A stretch of 64,000 nt of DNA from Phlebopus portentosus (lineage: Eukaryota > Basidiomycota > Agaricomycetes > Boletales > Boletinellaceae): NCBI GenBank assembly GCA_037892935.1, contig JAYXKI010000003.1, positions 1,922,001 to 1,986,000 on the forward strand. Direction: 5' to 3'. Below the pieces are notes generated by a model. The model was not told the origin of the DNA and made no database searches. It saw nothing but the letters and a program-made list of their open reading frames with translations. Below, piece after piece: positions 1-12,375 of the stretch (position 1 is its first letter; each line of letters begins with the position of its first letter). The translations under genes were made by a program, and so were the position numbers.

Positions 1-549
<549 letters not shown>

Positions 550-691
550 CTAGGTCCTGAGGGATGACTTGAGTTTGAAAGATGTTTCAGAGTAATAATT
601 GAAAAAATAGTCAGTCTTCATGACATTTTGCGATTACGTCGTCGCGAATATGGCTCGGCGCAAAACCACCTCACTAGTGTAATGCCGTAAA

Positions 692-2154
<1,463 letters not shown>

Positions 2155-2301
2155 AACCTCAAAACGATTTATTGATTTATTTTATTGAAGCGTGATACAA
2201 CTTCGATATCCCTCCTTCCACCACAAAGCATTTAAAATCGATTTAAAGAAAATGCCAGAATAGTCCAACCAGTCAATGAAATGATGCTGGTATTTTATCC
2301 A

Positions 2302-3458
2302 TCACCACTCCTTCGCAAGCTTGAATGACCAATCGAAGTCTAAAATGACAAGTCTGAGAATTCATGCGCTGCCAATCCAAAGGGACGCGACTTACCAGCA
2401 TATACTTCCTTGTCATCATCGATAACACGGCTTCTGACGTTATAAGTACCTGAACGAGCGACCATACCGGATGGAGATTCCTCAGTCGGGAAGTTCTTCG
2501 TATAGGGCTCGCTATTTAGAGCAAATCTGAACAATGGACTGATGGGATAAAGCATTACACGTACGGCGATGGACCATAAGAACCGAGCATCTGCTCCATT
2601 TTGTCGACTATAATTTGCGTCAGTAAAGGCTTTTAGACCTAAACACAATACCTGTTTGATACTAACCTTTTATCCCCGAACGTTTCACGACCTGAAGGTA
2701 TTTCACTCCCTAGCCCAAGCATTTAAAACCTATACATGTCGAGACTGGCTCGAGAAACATACCCTAGGATGGAGTAAGAATACCTCAAATGATTATACAC
2801 ATGACAGAAATAACTCACGAAATAATGGAATGATTAACCTTAAATCTAATCCGCACACTATTTCAAGCAGTTAAATCACCGAGTCGACTATCTGGTGTCA
2901 TGGCTTACTTGTATTCTATACCCTCCTTGATAGTGAACGGATGTTTCTTCACTTCTGCCAATGCCTGGGGATCCGACAAGTCAAGCACTAATGATTTCCC
3001 AGCGGGAAGCGTAGGCGACACGAGCTCCAGACTGAGTACCGTGACCTGCATACAGGCCGAGCATTGAGTATTCATAGTGTCGCTTATGTACAGAACACAC
3101 AATCAAGCACCTTTGGACCCTCTGCTGGACCGATAGCAGCTCCGGGGGCGATGCCCAAGCTCGCCTTCCATCTTGCCAAGCTTTCATCCTGCGCATCCAT
3201 CTTTGCATATTCCTCGGGACTCTGCGCTTCCGATCAGTTCACTATCTTCCAATTTCATGAAGAGTGTAGATACCTTCGCTGGAGCAGTCACCTTGTATCC
3301 TACAATATACCACATAATTCAATCAGGTCTGGTTACCATGCAAGATAGCTAATCAACCTGGTGTCTCCGACGCGTTAAGCTCATCATCGTCATGCTGAAA
3401 GCTTGATGATGAGCCATCGCAGGTGACTGAGAGTCAACTTGTATCTCACAGAAGACAT
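2302..3458 (-). CDS. RDI1: Rho GDP-dissociation inhibitor
   Basis: RhoGDI binds prenylated Rho GTPases, extracts them from membranes and keeps them GDP-bound in the cytosol. The joined protein is 199 residues, the usual size. It starts MSSHDDDELNASETPGYKV (regulatory arm), then YAKMDAQDESLARWKASLG, an immunoglobulin-like beta sandwich, and ends DFDWSFKLAKEW, a hallmark C-terminus. Exons: 3458-3450 (9 bases only), 3394-3358, 3299-3274, 3221-3111, 3045-2909, 2857-2819, 2763 (one base), 2709-2667, 2607-2565, 2511-2396, 2339-2302. The single-base exon is needed to keep the frame between IIS and GVKYLQVVK; it is flanked by introns of 55 and 53 bases with AG/GT borders. The alternative is one 109-base intron plus a one-base sequence error at its acceptor. 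Confidence 0.93.
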
Positions 3459-3739
3459 TGCCGATGAGTCTGAACGATTGAAAGTCTGAGTCTCAGTCAA
3501 AGGATACTTGAAGACAGTCGAAGGATGGTGGAAGGGTTGAAGTGACTTCAAGCTAGCCGAGAGTCCAGGTTTACGAACCGCGTCGATCTATCGATCTTAT
3601 GTAATCTCACGGATGCATTCTCATTCTTTCAATTTCTTTCTGGCAACAATGTAAAAGAAAACACTAATATTGACTATAACATTCATTGTAGACCTAACAA
3701 GCCAAATACCATATATCGATGTCTTCGTATCGCATATAA

Positions 3740-5735
3740 TCAATTGAGTGAAAGATTCAACGCATCTCCGAAAAGAGAGTCCATTTTCGACAGTCCTGGC
3801 GGTGGATCAAAGCGATCAGGAACGTCAGTGCGAGAGCCAGAAGTTTGAGCAAACTCGTCCGGGGACCGAACAGAACCTCTAAGCGAATGAACTGAGACAC
3901 TGGGTGAATGAGCGGATATGCCATTGGCAGCCTCAAGATGAGCCTCGGCTAAGTAATACAATTGAGTCAAGAGGTAAACATTGGTGATAACGCGAGCACC
4001 CACCAGTCTTGAATCGACACTTTCCTTGCTTATAATAATAGCATTTCGGCCCTCTCGGGCATGTATGCCCCCAGATACAGGCGGCCCCAAATGCGCATTT
4101 GAATCCTAAGTGACAATCAATCTCCAAGGGAGCGCGCCTTAGTTCGAAGCTTAGCATACCATTTTTCGTCGCATGGCACGGCGTGCTCTTAGCAATCTGT
4201 ACCAGCTCGCTAACGTGTTCTAGAGAAAGATCGTAGTCATGACTATATTTGCATTTCTCCTATCGCCCGTGTTTTGTAAGTAAAGGCTGCAAGGAAGTAG
4301 TTCGCGCTTACTTTTCTCGGGCATCTCTTTAGGAGATAATATTCATTACAAGGAGGAGGTTTTTCTACACGGGGGTTGATAGAAGATTCGATAAAGTGGG
4401 AATTATTGCGTACGTTTTGACAAAGGCTGTTTGCACGTAAATGTGTCAGCTTTGAGCGCAAATTGAAGCACGAGAACGCACGAGTGTCGCATCAATCTGT
4501 TCCTTGACAACCTGCGGAACGTTGTTTGAGAGTGGTGTACCTCCATATGAAGGCTGGTTATACGGCTTTAAACCGGGCGGAAAAACAGGAATATCGTAAA
4601 CAGAAGTCGACGGTGATGTAGCGAGCTGCGAAGTCGGCAACGAGCCAGAAAGCTTCACGGTACGGAAGAGGTTATCGAGGTTTAGTGTCGGGAGATTAAG
4701 GGCCTTCAGTTCTGTCGCTGTGTCATGATAGCCTTGTAGCAGAACTATTCTCTGCAAGAGACGTTCATTTTCTAGAGCTGCAAGAGTTGGCAGATAACCA
4801 TTATCATGTCCACCTAGAACAGTCTCGGGCCAGCTCCTACGAGTGCATCATGAGCATTGAACGCACCTCCAAAGAACACCTTTAAAGTCTGCGGAAACCG
4901 CGTGTACGTCTGCAAATATTCTAAAAATAATCATTTAATACTTCATACCCCGAAAACGAGAAAAGGCATTTAACCTTTGATCTTCGAGTCAGCGGCTTCC
5001 TTCCCATAGCCAACATCAACGAGCAAAAATCGTGGCGATGCCTGACTGATGCCGACCACGAATGCCTCAAATTGGTCGGCTGTGCATACACCGCTCCTAA
5101 CCAGTGTTTCCTGGAGTCCTTTCTTATTGAAATATATGGATAACCAAAAAGTGAAACGGGAAGATTGTCCGCTGTATCCGTTTTCTTCCAGATAACTGTA
5201 TATTCCGTGTGTGAGTCTTCTAGCTGCCTCTCGACCTCCTTCAAGTCCGGCTTTGAGGTGATGGTCTGCGAAGATGTTCCCATCCCCGTCTAGTATACAG
5301 AGAACCATGGATTCCTGTGCAATTGTGATCATCAGCGAGTCACATCGATGAGTCTTAATACGCCCAGTTACTCACCTGCATTGATTCGAGAACGCTAATG
5401 CGTTTTTGTAATTTCTTGATCTCTTCTTCGTACTGGATCTTCTCTCGCTTTTGTTCATCGATAGCATTGGTGCGCGCGAGCTTCCATACCTGAAGTTCAT
5501 TCTCCAAGTCACTCGCTCGTCGAGAAAGCTCTATGTTCGACTTGACGGTAGTTGAAGCCAATTCTATGCCACCATTCACAATCGCATTGAATAGCAGCTG
5601 AGTAGCTATCACCTTTTAGATTGTTAAACACACCATCCCTGTTTGGATAAATGCTCAATCCCAGAGTAACCGCACCGAAAGGCAAAGTACTCACCATTGT
5701 TGAATAAGTGGAGCGTGTGCATCAAGAGATGCCAT
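3740..5735 (-). pseudogene. CCCH zinc-finger / DUF7923-type protein, left tandem copy, with a +1 frame break
   Basis: Same family as the gene at 6413-8468. Order: short first exon MASLDAHAPLIQQW (5735-5695); coiled coil with IELSRRASDLENELQVWKL (5638-5376); the DUF7923-like core, LDGDGNIF through LLVDVGYGKEAADSKIK (5314-4975); FPQTLKVFFGG (4920-4867); GHDNGYLPTLAALENERL and a linker (from 4813 to about 4500); then CCCH fingers C-x8-C-x5-C-x3-H in CNEYYLLKRC...KYSH (about 4450-4312 and 4259-4160) and CHATKNGFKC...CIWGH (4105-4004), and a Ser-rich tail ending at 3740. Exon 5638-5376 carries one base too many: the frame reads WDGVFNNLKGDSYSAAIQ and then must slip near 5585 to reach AIVNGGIELAS. 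All other junctions I could check are in phase. So it is either a recent pseudogene or a gene with a one-base assembly error. Probable nucleic-acid-binding regulator; targets unknown. Confidence 0.7.
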
Positions 5736-6412
5736 TTGAGGTTTCTGAGGGGGTGGGGGGAGAAAGAGCAGTCAGTGTCCAATCCTCGCAAACTGCTTAT
5801 AATAAGAATTGAGCGAGGAACATGCTAGAACTGAGCTTCACAGCATTTCCAGATGAGGGGCCTGAGCGACGAAGAAGAGTACTAGGCTCGAGAAGCATTG
5901 CAGAGCCTCTGGCCAGTGTTGATAGACGCTGGTACCGGTGCCCCACCCACATAATATCAGAAGTAATCGCACACCATTCACATACCTTAATTATTCCAAG
6001 ACTTTCCCTTAACTCTGCAACTCCTTCCATTGCACGAGCTCAATGGATAATGGATGCTAAAGCAGGTGCATGCTGATGTTGAAACATGGCGGCGCAAGTG
6101 CAACGATCGATCGGAGTCGAGGAACGTGGTAGACGCGCACCGGGATCCGCGATTCTCATTACGTAAGCATCCATAAAACCTCCACTCCGAAAATAAGATA
6201 CTATTGATACGGTGATCAAAAAGCAACATGAGAGAAATAATACATATGATACATCTAATCGTACACGATACAGGAAGGTGATTGTCCCAAGATGGGCGGT
6301 ATCGATAGCAAATATCACAATAATCCAAAAATCTGCGAATATCCTCAATAACTTTAGGGTGAGCTGACAGAACTACCATAATTCACGGTGTTTTGCGAAG
6401 AGACGGGTAGAT
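5736..6412. other. Gene-free interval between the two CCCH paralogues
   Basis: About 680 bases hold the upstream region of the left CCCH gene and the end of the right one. Open frames here (for example 6040-6348 minus) overlap one another in two frames, have no family resemblance and no splice partners, so I read the interval as promoter plus 3' flank. A run of G/A at about 5748-5762 is low-complexity. Confidence 0.5.
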
Positions 6413-8468
6413 CTAAGCCTCTTCCTCCTCGCGATGCATGTTCACTGATAGCACAAGAAAAGATTAGAAGCATGGTATTGGAATCAGAATCGATCAAACA
6501 CACCTCCTTGGAACTTGCATTTCCCTTGCTTGAAGTAGTGACAACGGGTTAAGAAGGGACAAGTATGGCCATAACAACAGCTCGCGCCAAAGACGCAGGA
6601 TTCTCCTGTATGACGCAGTTCATTGACAAGGTTTCAAACGGCGGCAAAAATAAAGAACGAACCCCTATTGACTGCTGGACACGGGACTTTCTTCGCATTT
6701 AGTCTTAAGGCCTCAAAATCATCGTCGTCGAGTATGTAATCGTGACCAAATCTGCAGTCTGGACCGTGCTTGCATCCATTCGCAGCAAGATAGAATAACG
6801 TGCAGGGCGGAGGGTTGTGCTGACTGAGAGGCTAGAATTCATTCTGTGATAAGCCGTCCTCTTCTTTGCCGTAAGCGTATGGGACGAAGAGCACTCACTA
6901 TCTCACGATTGATCTTCCTCTGCTTCCCGAAGGTTTTGACGGAATTGGCACCACTCCTGGTGCCTTCGGTATCTTCGGAGTTGAGTTCACCCTGGGACCG
7001 CAGGTGGTCTTGTGTCCATCGTTGCGCCAATGGACGAAAGCTCACGGGACCCGCAACTCGGCCTAATATCACACGTTGGCGACGGTCTGGGTTCGATGAA
7101 TGTGAAAGAGGCGCGAAGCTTTCAGTAGGGTCCTCCACCTTCGCCTCTATGACGTCGGTGGACGCAGTTTTAGATTCGGACTGGTCCGGATACGGAGGAG
7201 GGGGTGGTGGAGTCAAACTTCCAGAGTGTAGTTGCAAACTATGCTCTGTGCTTGATGGCGAAGGCAACCCAGGTGGAGCATCATATCTCCCCGAATTTCC
7301 ACCACCCGAACTGGCAGAAGTAGTGGCTGCCAGTGAAATTTTGTTGGGAATAAACAGATTGGGAATGACAAGACTGGGAAATTGCAGTGTGCTGAATTCT
7401 GAAACCACCTCTGTGCATCCCGGGAGAAGTACGAGCTTTTCCCGGTAAATCGAAGTAAGTTGGAGTGCGTGCAACTGAGATAGATAGGCATTATTGTGAC
7501 ATGCTAATGAGTGGGCTTTCCGTAAGCCTTTAGTTCCATAACGATTCTTGAATGTACTCGCCTCCAAAAACGACCCTGTACGTTTCTTCAGACCTAACAT
7601 GCAAGTCAAGATGCGCTGGCTCGAGAGCACAAGTCATCAGCTAGGGTAATAATTATTCAATAAGCATCCCGACACACCTTTCACTTTTGCAACCACGGCC
7701 TCATCATCGTTCCCTGCATCGGTCATAACAAACTTCTCACTTGACTGATTGAATCCCGACATGAACTCATCAAACCTGTCCCGGGCCTCTCTATTCTGCC
7801 CTCCCACTTTCCCAAGCGCGTCATAAATACGTCTCCTATTGAAGAAGACATACGTCCAGATATGACAAGGCTGGTCGGAAGACAAATGGTAGTGAATGGA
7901 TTCACTGAGAAGCTTGGCTGCGAGACGGCCGCCTTCATAACCTTTAGACAAGAGATCAACTGAGAATATGGTGCCGTTTCCGTCCAATAGACAAACGATT
8001 CGCCTTTCCGATGACTACAATCCGTGCTGTCAGGAGGTGGAACAAGTGAGAGAATTCCATGACGACCCACGGATCTGTGCGATTCCAAGGCTTCAAGCTT
8101 TTGTCTCAGGAGCGCGACTTCATCACTGAGCACTCGCTTCTCGTTCTCCGCGGTGAAGCATGCACGTTTGAAGACGTCTAGTTCACTCTCAACTTTAGTG
8201 GGAAATGCTAGTCAAGACAATATACCATGCGAACACGGTCCTCTAAGTACTCACGATTGTGGATGCGCCCTTCGTGACCCGATTCTGCCGACAATATGGT
8301 GTGGATCTCGCCTGTAGGTGGGTAAACCAACGATCAGCGAACGCCAGCTTCCGCGAGGCAATCCATCTCACTCTGTAAGCGGTAGAGATAATGATCGCTG
8401 AAAGGCGCTGCATTAGCGAAGCGACCTTCGGCAGAGGCATGATGTAGAGCGGCATGACAGCCGAACAT
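6413..8468 (-). CDS. CCCH zinc-finger / DUF7923-type protein, right tandem copy (intact)
   Basis: Nine exons close in frame (8468-8372, 8311-8255, 8192-8071, 8014-7678, 7615-7562, 7503-6899, 6819-6663, 6605-6504, 6444-6413) and give 520 residues. Order: N-terminal region; coiled coil with ENEKRVLSDEVALLRQKLEA (about residues 70-92); core RIVCLLDGNGTIF ... GYEGGRLAAKLL ... FVMTDAGNDDEAVVAKVK (about 95-205); HLDLHVRSEETYRVVFG; a Pro/Ser-rich linker with a six-proline run; then CCCH fingers in CTLFYLAANGC...CRFGH and CPAVNRGESC...CCYGH, a third Cys-rich segment CPFLTRCHYFKQGKCKF, and NMHREEEEA at the end. The core's LDG motif resembles NYN/PIN-like folds, which is inference. The exon 7615-7562 is 54 bases, as is its partner in the left copy. 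The intron after it starts GC, not GT. A start at 8468 is the first ATG in frame. Confidence 0.85.
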
Positions 8469-9646
8469 ACAAGACTTGCTGCTTTGTCTGGCTTACGGAC
8501 GGGCTTTCCGGTTGCTCCAACATAATCTTGAAAGTGCAGGGTGGTACGGGATGGATGTGAAGGGAGAGATAGGAGGGCGAAAGATGGAGAAGTAAGGGAT
8601 TATAAAAGGTGCCAGAAACGAAATTACCAACTGTTGCATCGAGGGTAATATCGCAGATGGGCTCGGCTGTAAGGAAGGTTATACAATGAGTCAGCGCATG
8701 TGCGCTTGAGGCTTTGTCTGTGACTGGAATACGATTGATCGCGGCACGGGGACCCCAACGGGCCGAATGTAAGGATCATATTCAAAAGTAGGGTTTCGAG
8801 AGAGACGACCAGACCATCGATGGGAGCAAGCACGGAAGCAACGGTTGTCATCGGCCGAGGGCACACACGTTTCTCTACGCCGTTTATGCGGTAAGCTAAA
8901 CCGTGACTGCCTAGAGATAAGTAAGTATGGACATTGATAAATCTTATTTCCGGAGAATCTTGAGAATTACAAGGTCCGGTTGGGAACAGAACAATCAATA
9001 TTTGATACTGAGATCATCGCCTTGAGCCTCAGCCTATGGAGCGATCGATTTCTTCTGCGAGGGGAAGGAATTGAAACCCCCTGTGCTGACTCGCCGTACC
9101 GGCAACTGCGGGCGGAAAGCCGTTTCACCTGTCACGTGGCTGTCGCGTCGAACCAAAGTGGCAAACATAAAACATGCAGGATGATCGAGATTTCAGTCTA
9201 TGTTTCTTGTTCTCGCTGTGAGTAGTGACGGCATAGGTATCATCAGTTCCTGTGGCATCGCTGCTGGTGGCAGGAGGGACGATGACTGAAACAGCTCAAA
9301 CCGAAATGCTCCTTCAGTCGATCCAGTATCCAAACTAGACATAGGAAATTTACTTAGAGAATGCCGACTAGCTTTGTTGCGTAGTCCCCAAGCTGATGAT
9401 CGCACACCGTGACGATAAATAATACCATCTAACACCGCTAAAATACGGTACTGCTTTGATACTACTTATGGATCTTTTCATCAACAAATGCAGTCCTCAA
9501 ATGACCTCCTTACTCGACCGTCATGTTTTCCAAGACCCACCTCGGCGCTAATCACCACGATGATTTCCATTCGCGGATGATCGACGCCTTGCTATGTCGA
9601 CACTTGGACTGGACTGGTCACTCATCTTCGGCTTTTTCTCGCCACA
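8469..9646. other. Long interval without a supported gene
   Basis: About 1.2 kb between the divergent CCCH gene (minus) and VPS17 (plus), so it should hold both promoters. Minus-strand open frames at 8624-8998 and 9193-9435 encode nothing recognisable and could not be chained with in-phase splice sites. A TATAAAA-like stretch occurs at about 8600-8607. A small or very divergent gene cannot be excluded. Confidence 0.4.
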
Positions 9647-11943
9647 ATGTTCGATCCTCTCGCCAGCTCTCCATTCGCAGACGACAATACAGTAATTGCT
9701 CCTCCGTGGCCATCGTCGCCGCATCCAAATTCTCCGATTCCGAATCTCAAGCGTGCTCCATATTCTCAACCTCAGACGCCCGACAAGCCGGACAGAACAG
9801 ACCAAACACCATCTTCGCCTACTAGTTTATCAAGTCCGTTTGGCAGGGAACCTCAAATTTATGGACAACCAGAAGCAGGACTCATTTCTCCTACCTTGAA
9901 CATAGGCATCAATGGAAAGAAATACGAGAAAACAGAACCGTATCTTCGGACAAGAATCACCATGCTCGATAGGAACAGAAGGGACATCCTTGTCAGATTC
10001 GATGCCCAAGTACTCAATCTTTACGTTAAATCGATATGTCTCTCCTCTGACAATTTTCATCGCAGACGAATTTGCCAAATTTCACAGGATCTACGTACCG
10101 TAATGTTTCGCGTTCATACGCAGAATTTCAGCAGCTATACGAAGCTATCGTGCACAATAACCCGCAAACGATCGTGCCGGCGCTTCCGTTAGCCCAGACC
10201 TCAGCGCCTACGGATGAAGAAGATGACCGTCTCGTGCGGATTATGCTTCAGCGTTGGTTGACCCGCGTTTGTGAAGATACTTTCCTCATGCGTGACGAGG
10301 AAACTCGGTCCTTCGTTGAAAGCGATTTTGGATATCAACCAATGCCTCGACATCCCCGGAAAAAAGCTGGCTCCGGGTTTAGCTTGCTCAAGCGCGGAGT
10401 TCCCGACGAAGACGAGATATTACAGCGTGCACGGTTTGAATTGACAAAACTAGAGGGCCAATTCTTCGATTCAGCCAAGGCTATTGATAAATTAGCGCGC
10501 GCACGTAAAAGTAAGCCTACTCCCATGCTTATCGTGCCACGGGCGCTTATTACGCAATTATGTTTATCCAGCATTGTCCGTCGCTCAAGCCGAAATGGGC
10601 AACAAACTTATCAGCGTTGCTTCGGCTGAGGCTCACCCGCCACTAGCCAATGCGCTAAGGAAGCTCGGACGCACATGGCACAGTGTGTCTGATCTGGACC
10701 AGGCGGCGGCCATTAGTGAATGCGTGATCATCGGCGATTCGTTGGGATATCAAGGTTTAAACGCGAAATCCGCACGAGAAACACTTCAGCAACGCACAGC
10801 TGTTCTTGAAGAATATCAGACTGCTGTCAAAACCAGTATCTCGAAGCGTCGGAATATCGAAAGATTGAAGGCCAGCTCCAGCATCAACCCGGCAAGAGTT
10901 GACGAAGCTCTTGAGGATCTGGAGGAGGTCAGAATTTTCAAGTTACCTTCATAGTTCCCAGTATACTGAATCTGGAGACGCAGGCGAACAAATACGAGAC
11001 CATACTTGCCCAGCGGGTTGACGGTATCTCACACAATCTCCATCTAGCGCTTGACAGACACAAAACACTCGCCAACGAGGATGTTACGACAGCACTTATT
11101 GAACATGCCCGATCCATGATCTCATATGAGCGCCAAAGGTTGCGCGAACTCGATGCTCTGCGCCCCGACTTCAAAGCAGCTGACAGCAAATATATTCCAC
11201 CGGCTCCAGCTCCCTCCCGGCCTGCATTTGTTCCTAAGCTTGAGGAAGACATCAAACCTGCTCCGCCCTCTGTGCGACCAGCGCCGACAGCGGCTCAGCG
11301 CCCTCCCCCTGGATCTGCAGCCTCTTTCCGTCCTCCAAATATGGGACCTGTGCCTCCTAGCAAGACGATAGGCTCATCGACTTTGCCTCCACAATCTCCT
11401 GGCGCGGGGCCTTCCGCCCCAGCTTTGGCAACTGCGCCTCATGCACCAAGCTCTGCAGCACTTCCTCCCTTGGGTGGGCGTTTAGTAGATGGCACAAAGT
11501 CGATGTTCATCACATCATCTTCATCGACTGCATCGGTTGCATCACCCGTTCCTAAAGCCGCACATGATCCACTGGGCACAATCTCTAGCGCGCCACCCAC
11601 CGTTTCGCACTCCCCCGCGCCATCGACGCCAAAATTGCCCGTAGCACCATCAGCAGTTCCACCACAGGCTAAGGCGCCAGAGGTCTATCGCGAAACAGAT
11701 CCTCTCGGCCCTCTCAGCCCAACTGCGACTGTCCGTCGCACGTTGACCTCCAGCTCCTTCGCTCCCCCGCTCAGTGCTGCGCCGAGTGTTAATGGCTCGG
11801 CTCAGTCTCACGCTCAACGTGAGGAAGTCGATCCCCTTGGCTTAGGAAAGCCGAAGTACATGTCGCAGTCCATGCGCCTCCCCGCTCGGCCTCAGCGAAG
11901 GCTTGATGCCCGCGAAGCTGCCAACAAGCTGGCTAACTTTTGA
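9647..11943 (+). CDS. VPS17: Vps17-type sorting nexin (retromer SNX-BAR subunit)
   Basis: Vps17 pairs with Vps5 to form the membrane-bending half of retromer, which recycles sorting receptors from endosomes to the Golgi. Four exons (9647-10009, 10066-10510, 10572-10927, 10984-11943) give 707 residues. A Pro/Ser-rich head (1-85) is followed by a PX domain (about 88-220) with QTNLPNFTGSTYRNVSRSY and VPALPLAQTSAPTDEEDDR; the stretch FVESDFGYQPMPR at its end is typical of Vps17. A helical BAR domain follows (about 245-440), with LEEYQTAVKTSISKRRNIE. The tail (about 440-707) is very rich in Pro, Ala and Ser and probably unstructured; fungal Vps17 tails vary. Vps5 is the main alternative, but the PX insert fits Vps17 better. 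Confidence 0.88.
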
Positions 11944-12375
11944 TAGAGCTTAAAGGCTTCGCTGTAATGAATAGTACTTGTGTTGCTCCTTTCTTTGATT
12001 TCCGTTGTTCATTCTCATCTCGTGGATGATATCCGTGTCACCTATCCAAACTGTTGGCATTTTCTCTTCGCTGTACATACATATCAGGTATATCGCATGA
12101 ACGGTGACTTGTTTCAAGATAATACGTTCATACATTATAGAGAAAGGATGTCATCGACATATAATCAGCCTATGCCTCAAATCGTCTCAACTTTCCCCAT
12201 ACGACCTCGTGCTCGCTCTTTGCATGCAAGACAAGATCACGCACAGAACAATCAGTGAAAGTGGGGCGCGGCCCAGGATGATTCTCGCGCTCCAGCCGCA
12301 GACTAGAAAGGCGCAAGAAGCGAAAAATGTCAGCTCTTTATTTCGCTGAAATTCCACAGGAAGACACAGAACCAC
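11944..12375. other. Convergent 3' flanks
   Basis: VPS17 (plus) and the next gene (minus) end towards each other here. Nothing beyond AT-rich, untranslated-looking sequence is visible. Confidence 0.4.

Noticed and set aside
5987..6379. Open frames with hydrophobic stretches (two overlapping minus-strand frames)
   Set aside because: Two frames are open over the same bases, neither has homology, and the interval fits a promoter between two genes.
8624..9435. Possible extra gene between the CCCH gene and VPS17
   Set aside because: The frames could not be chained with in-phase splice sites and contain no recognisable motif.
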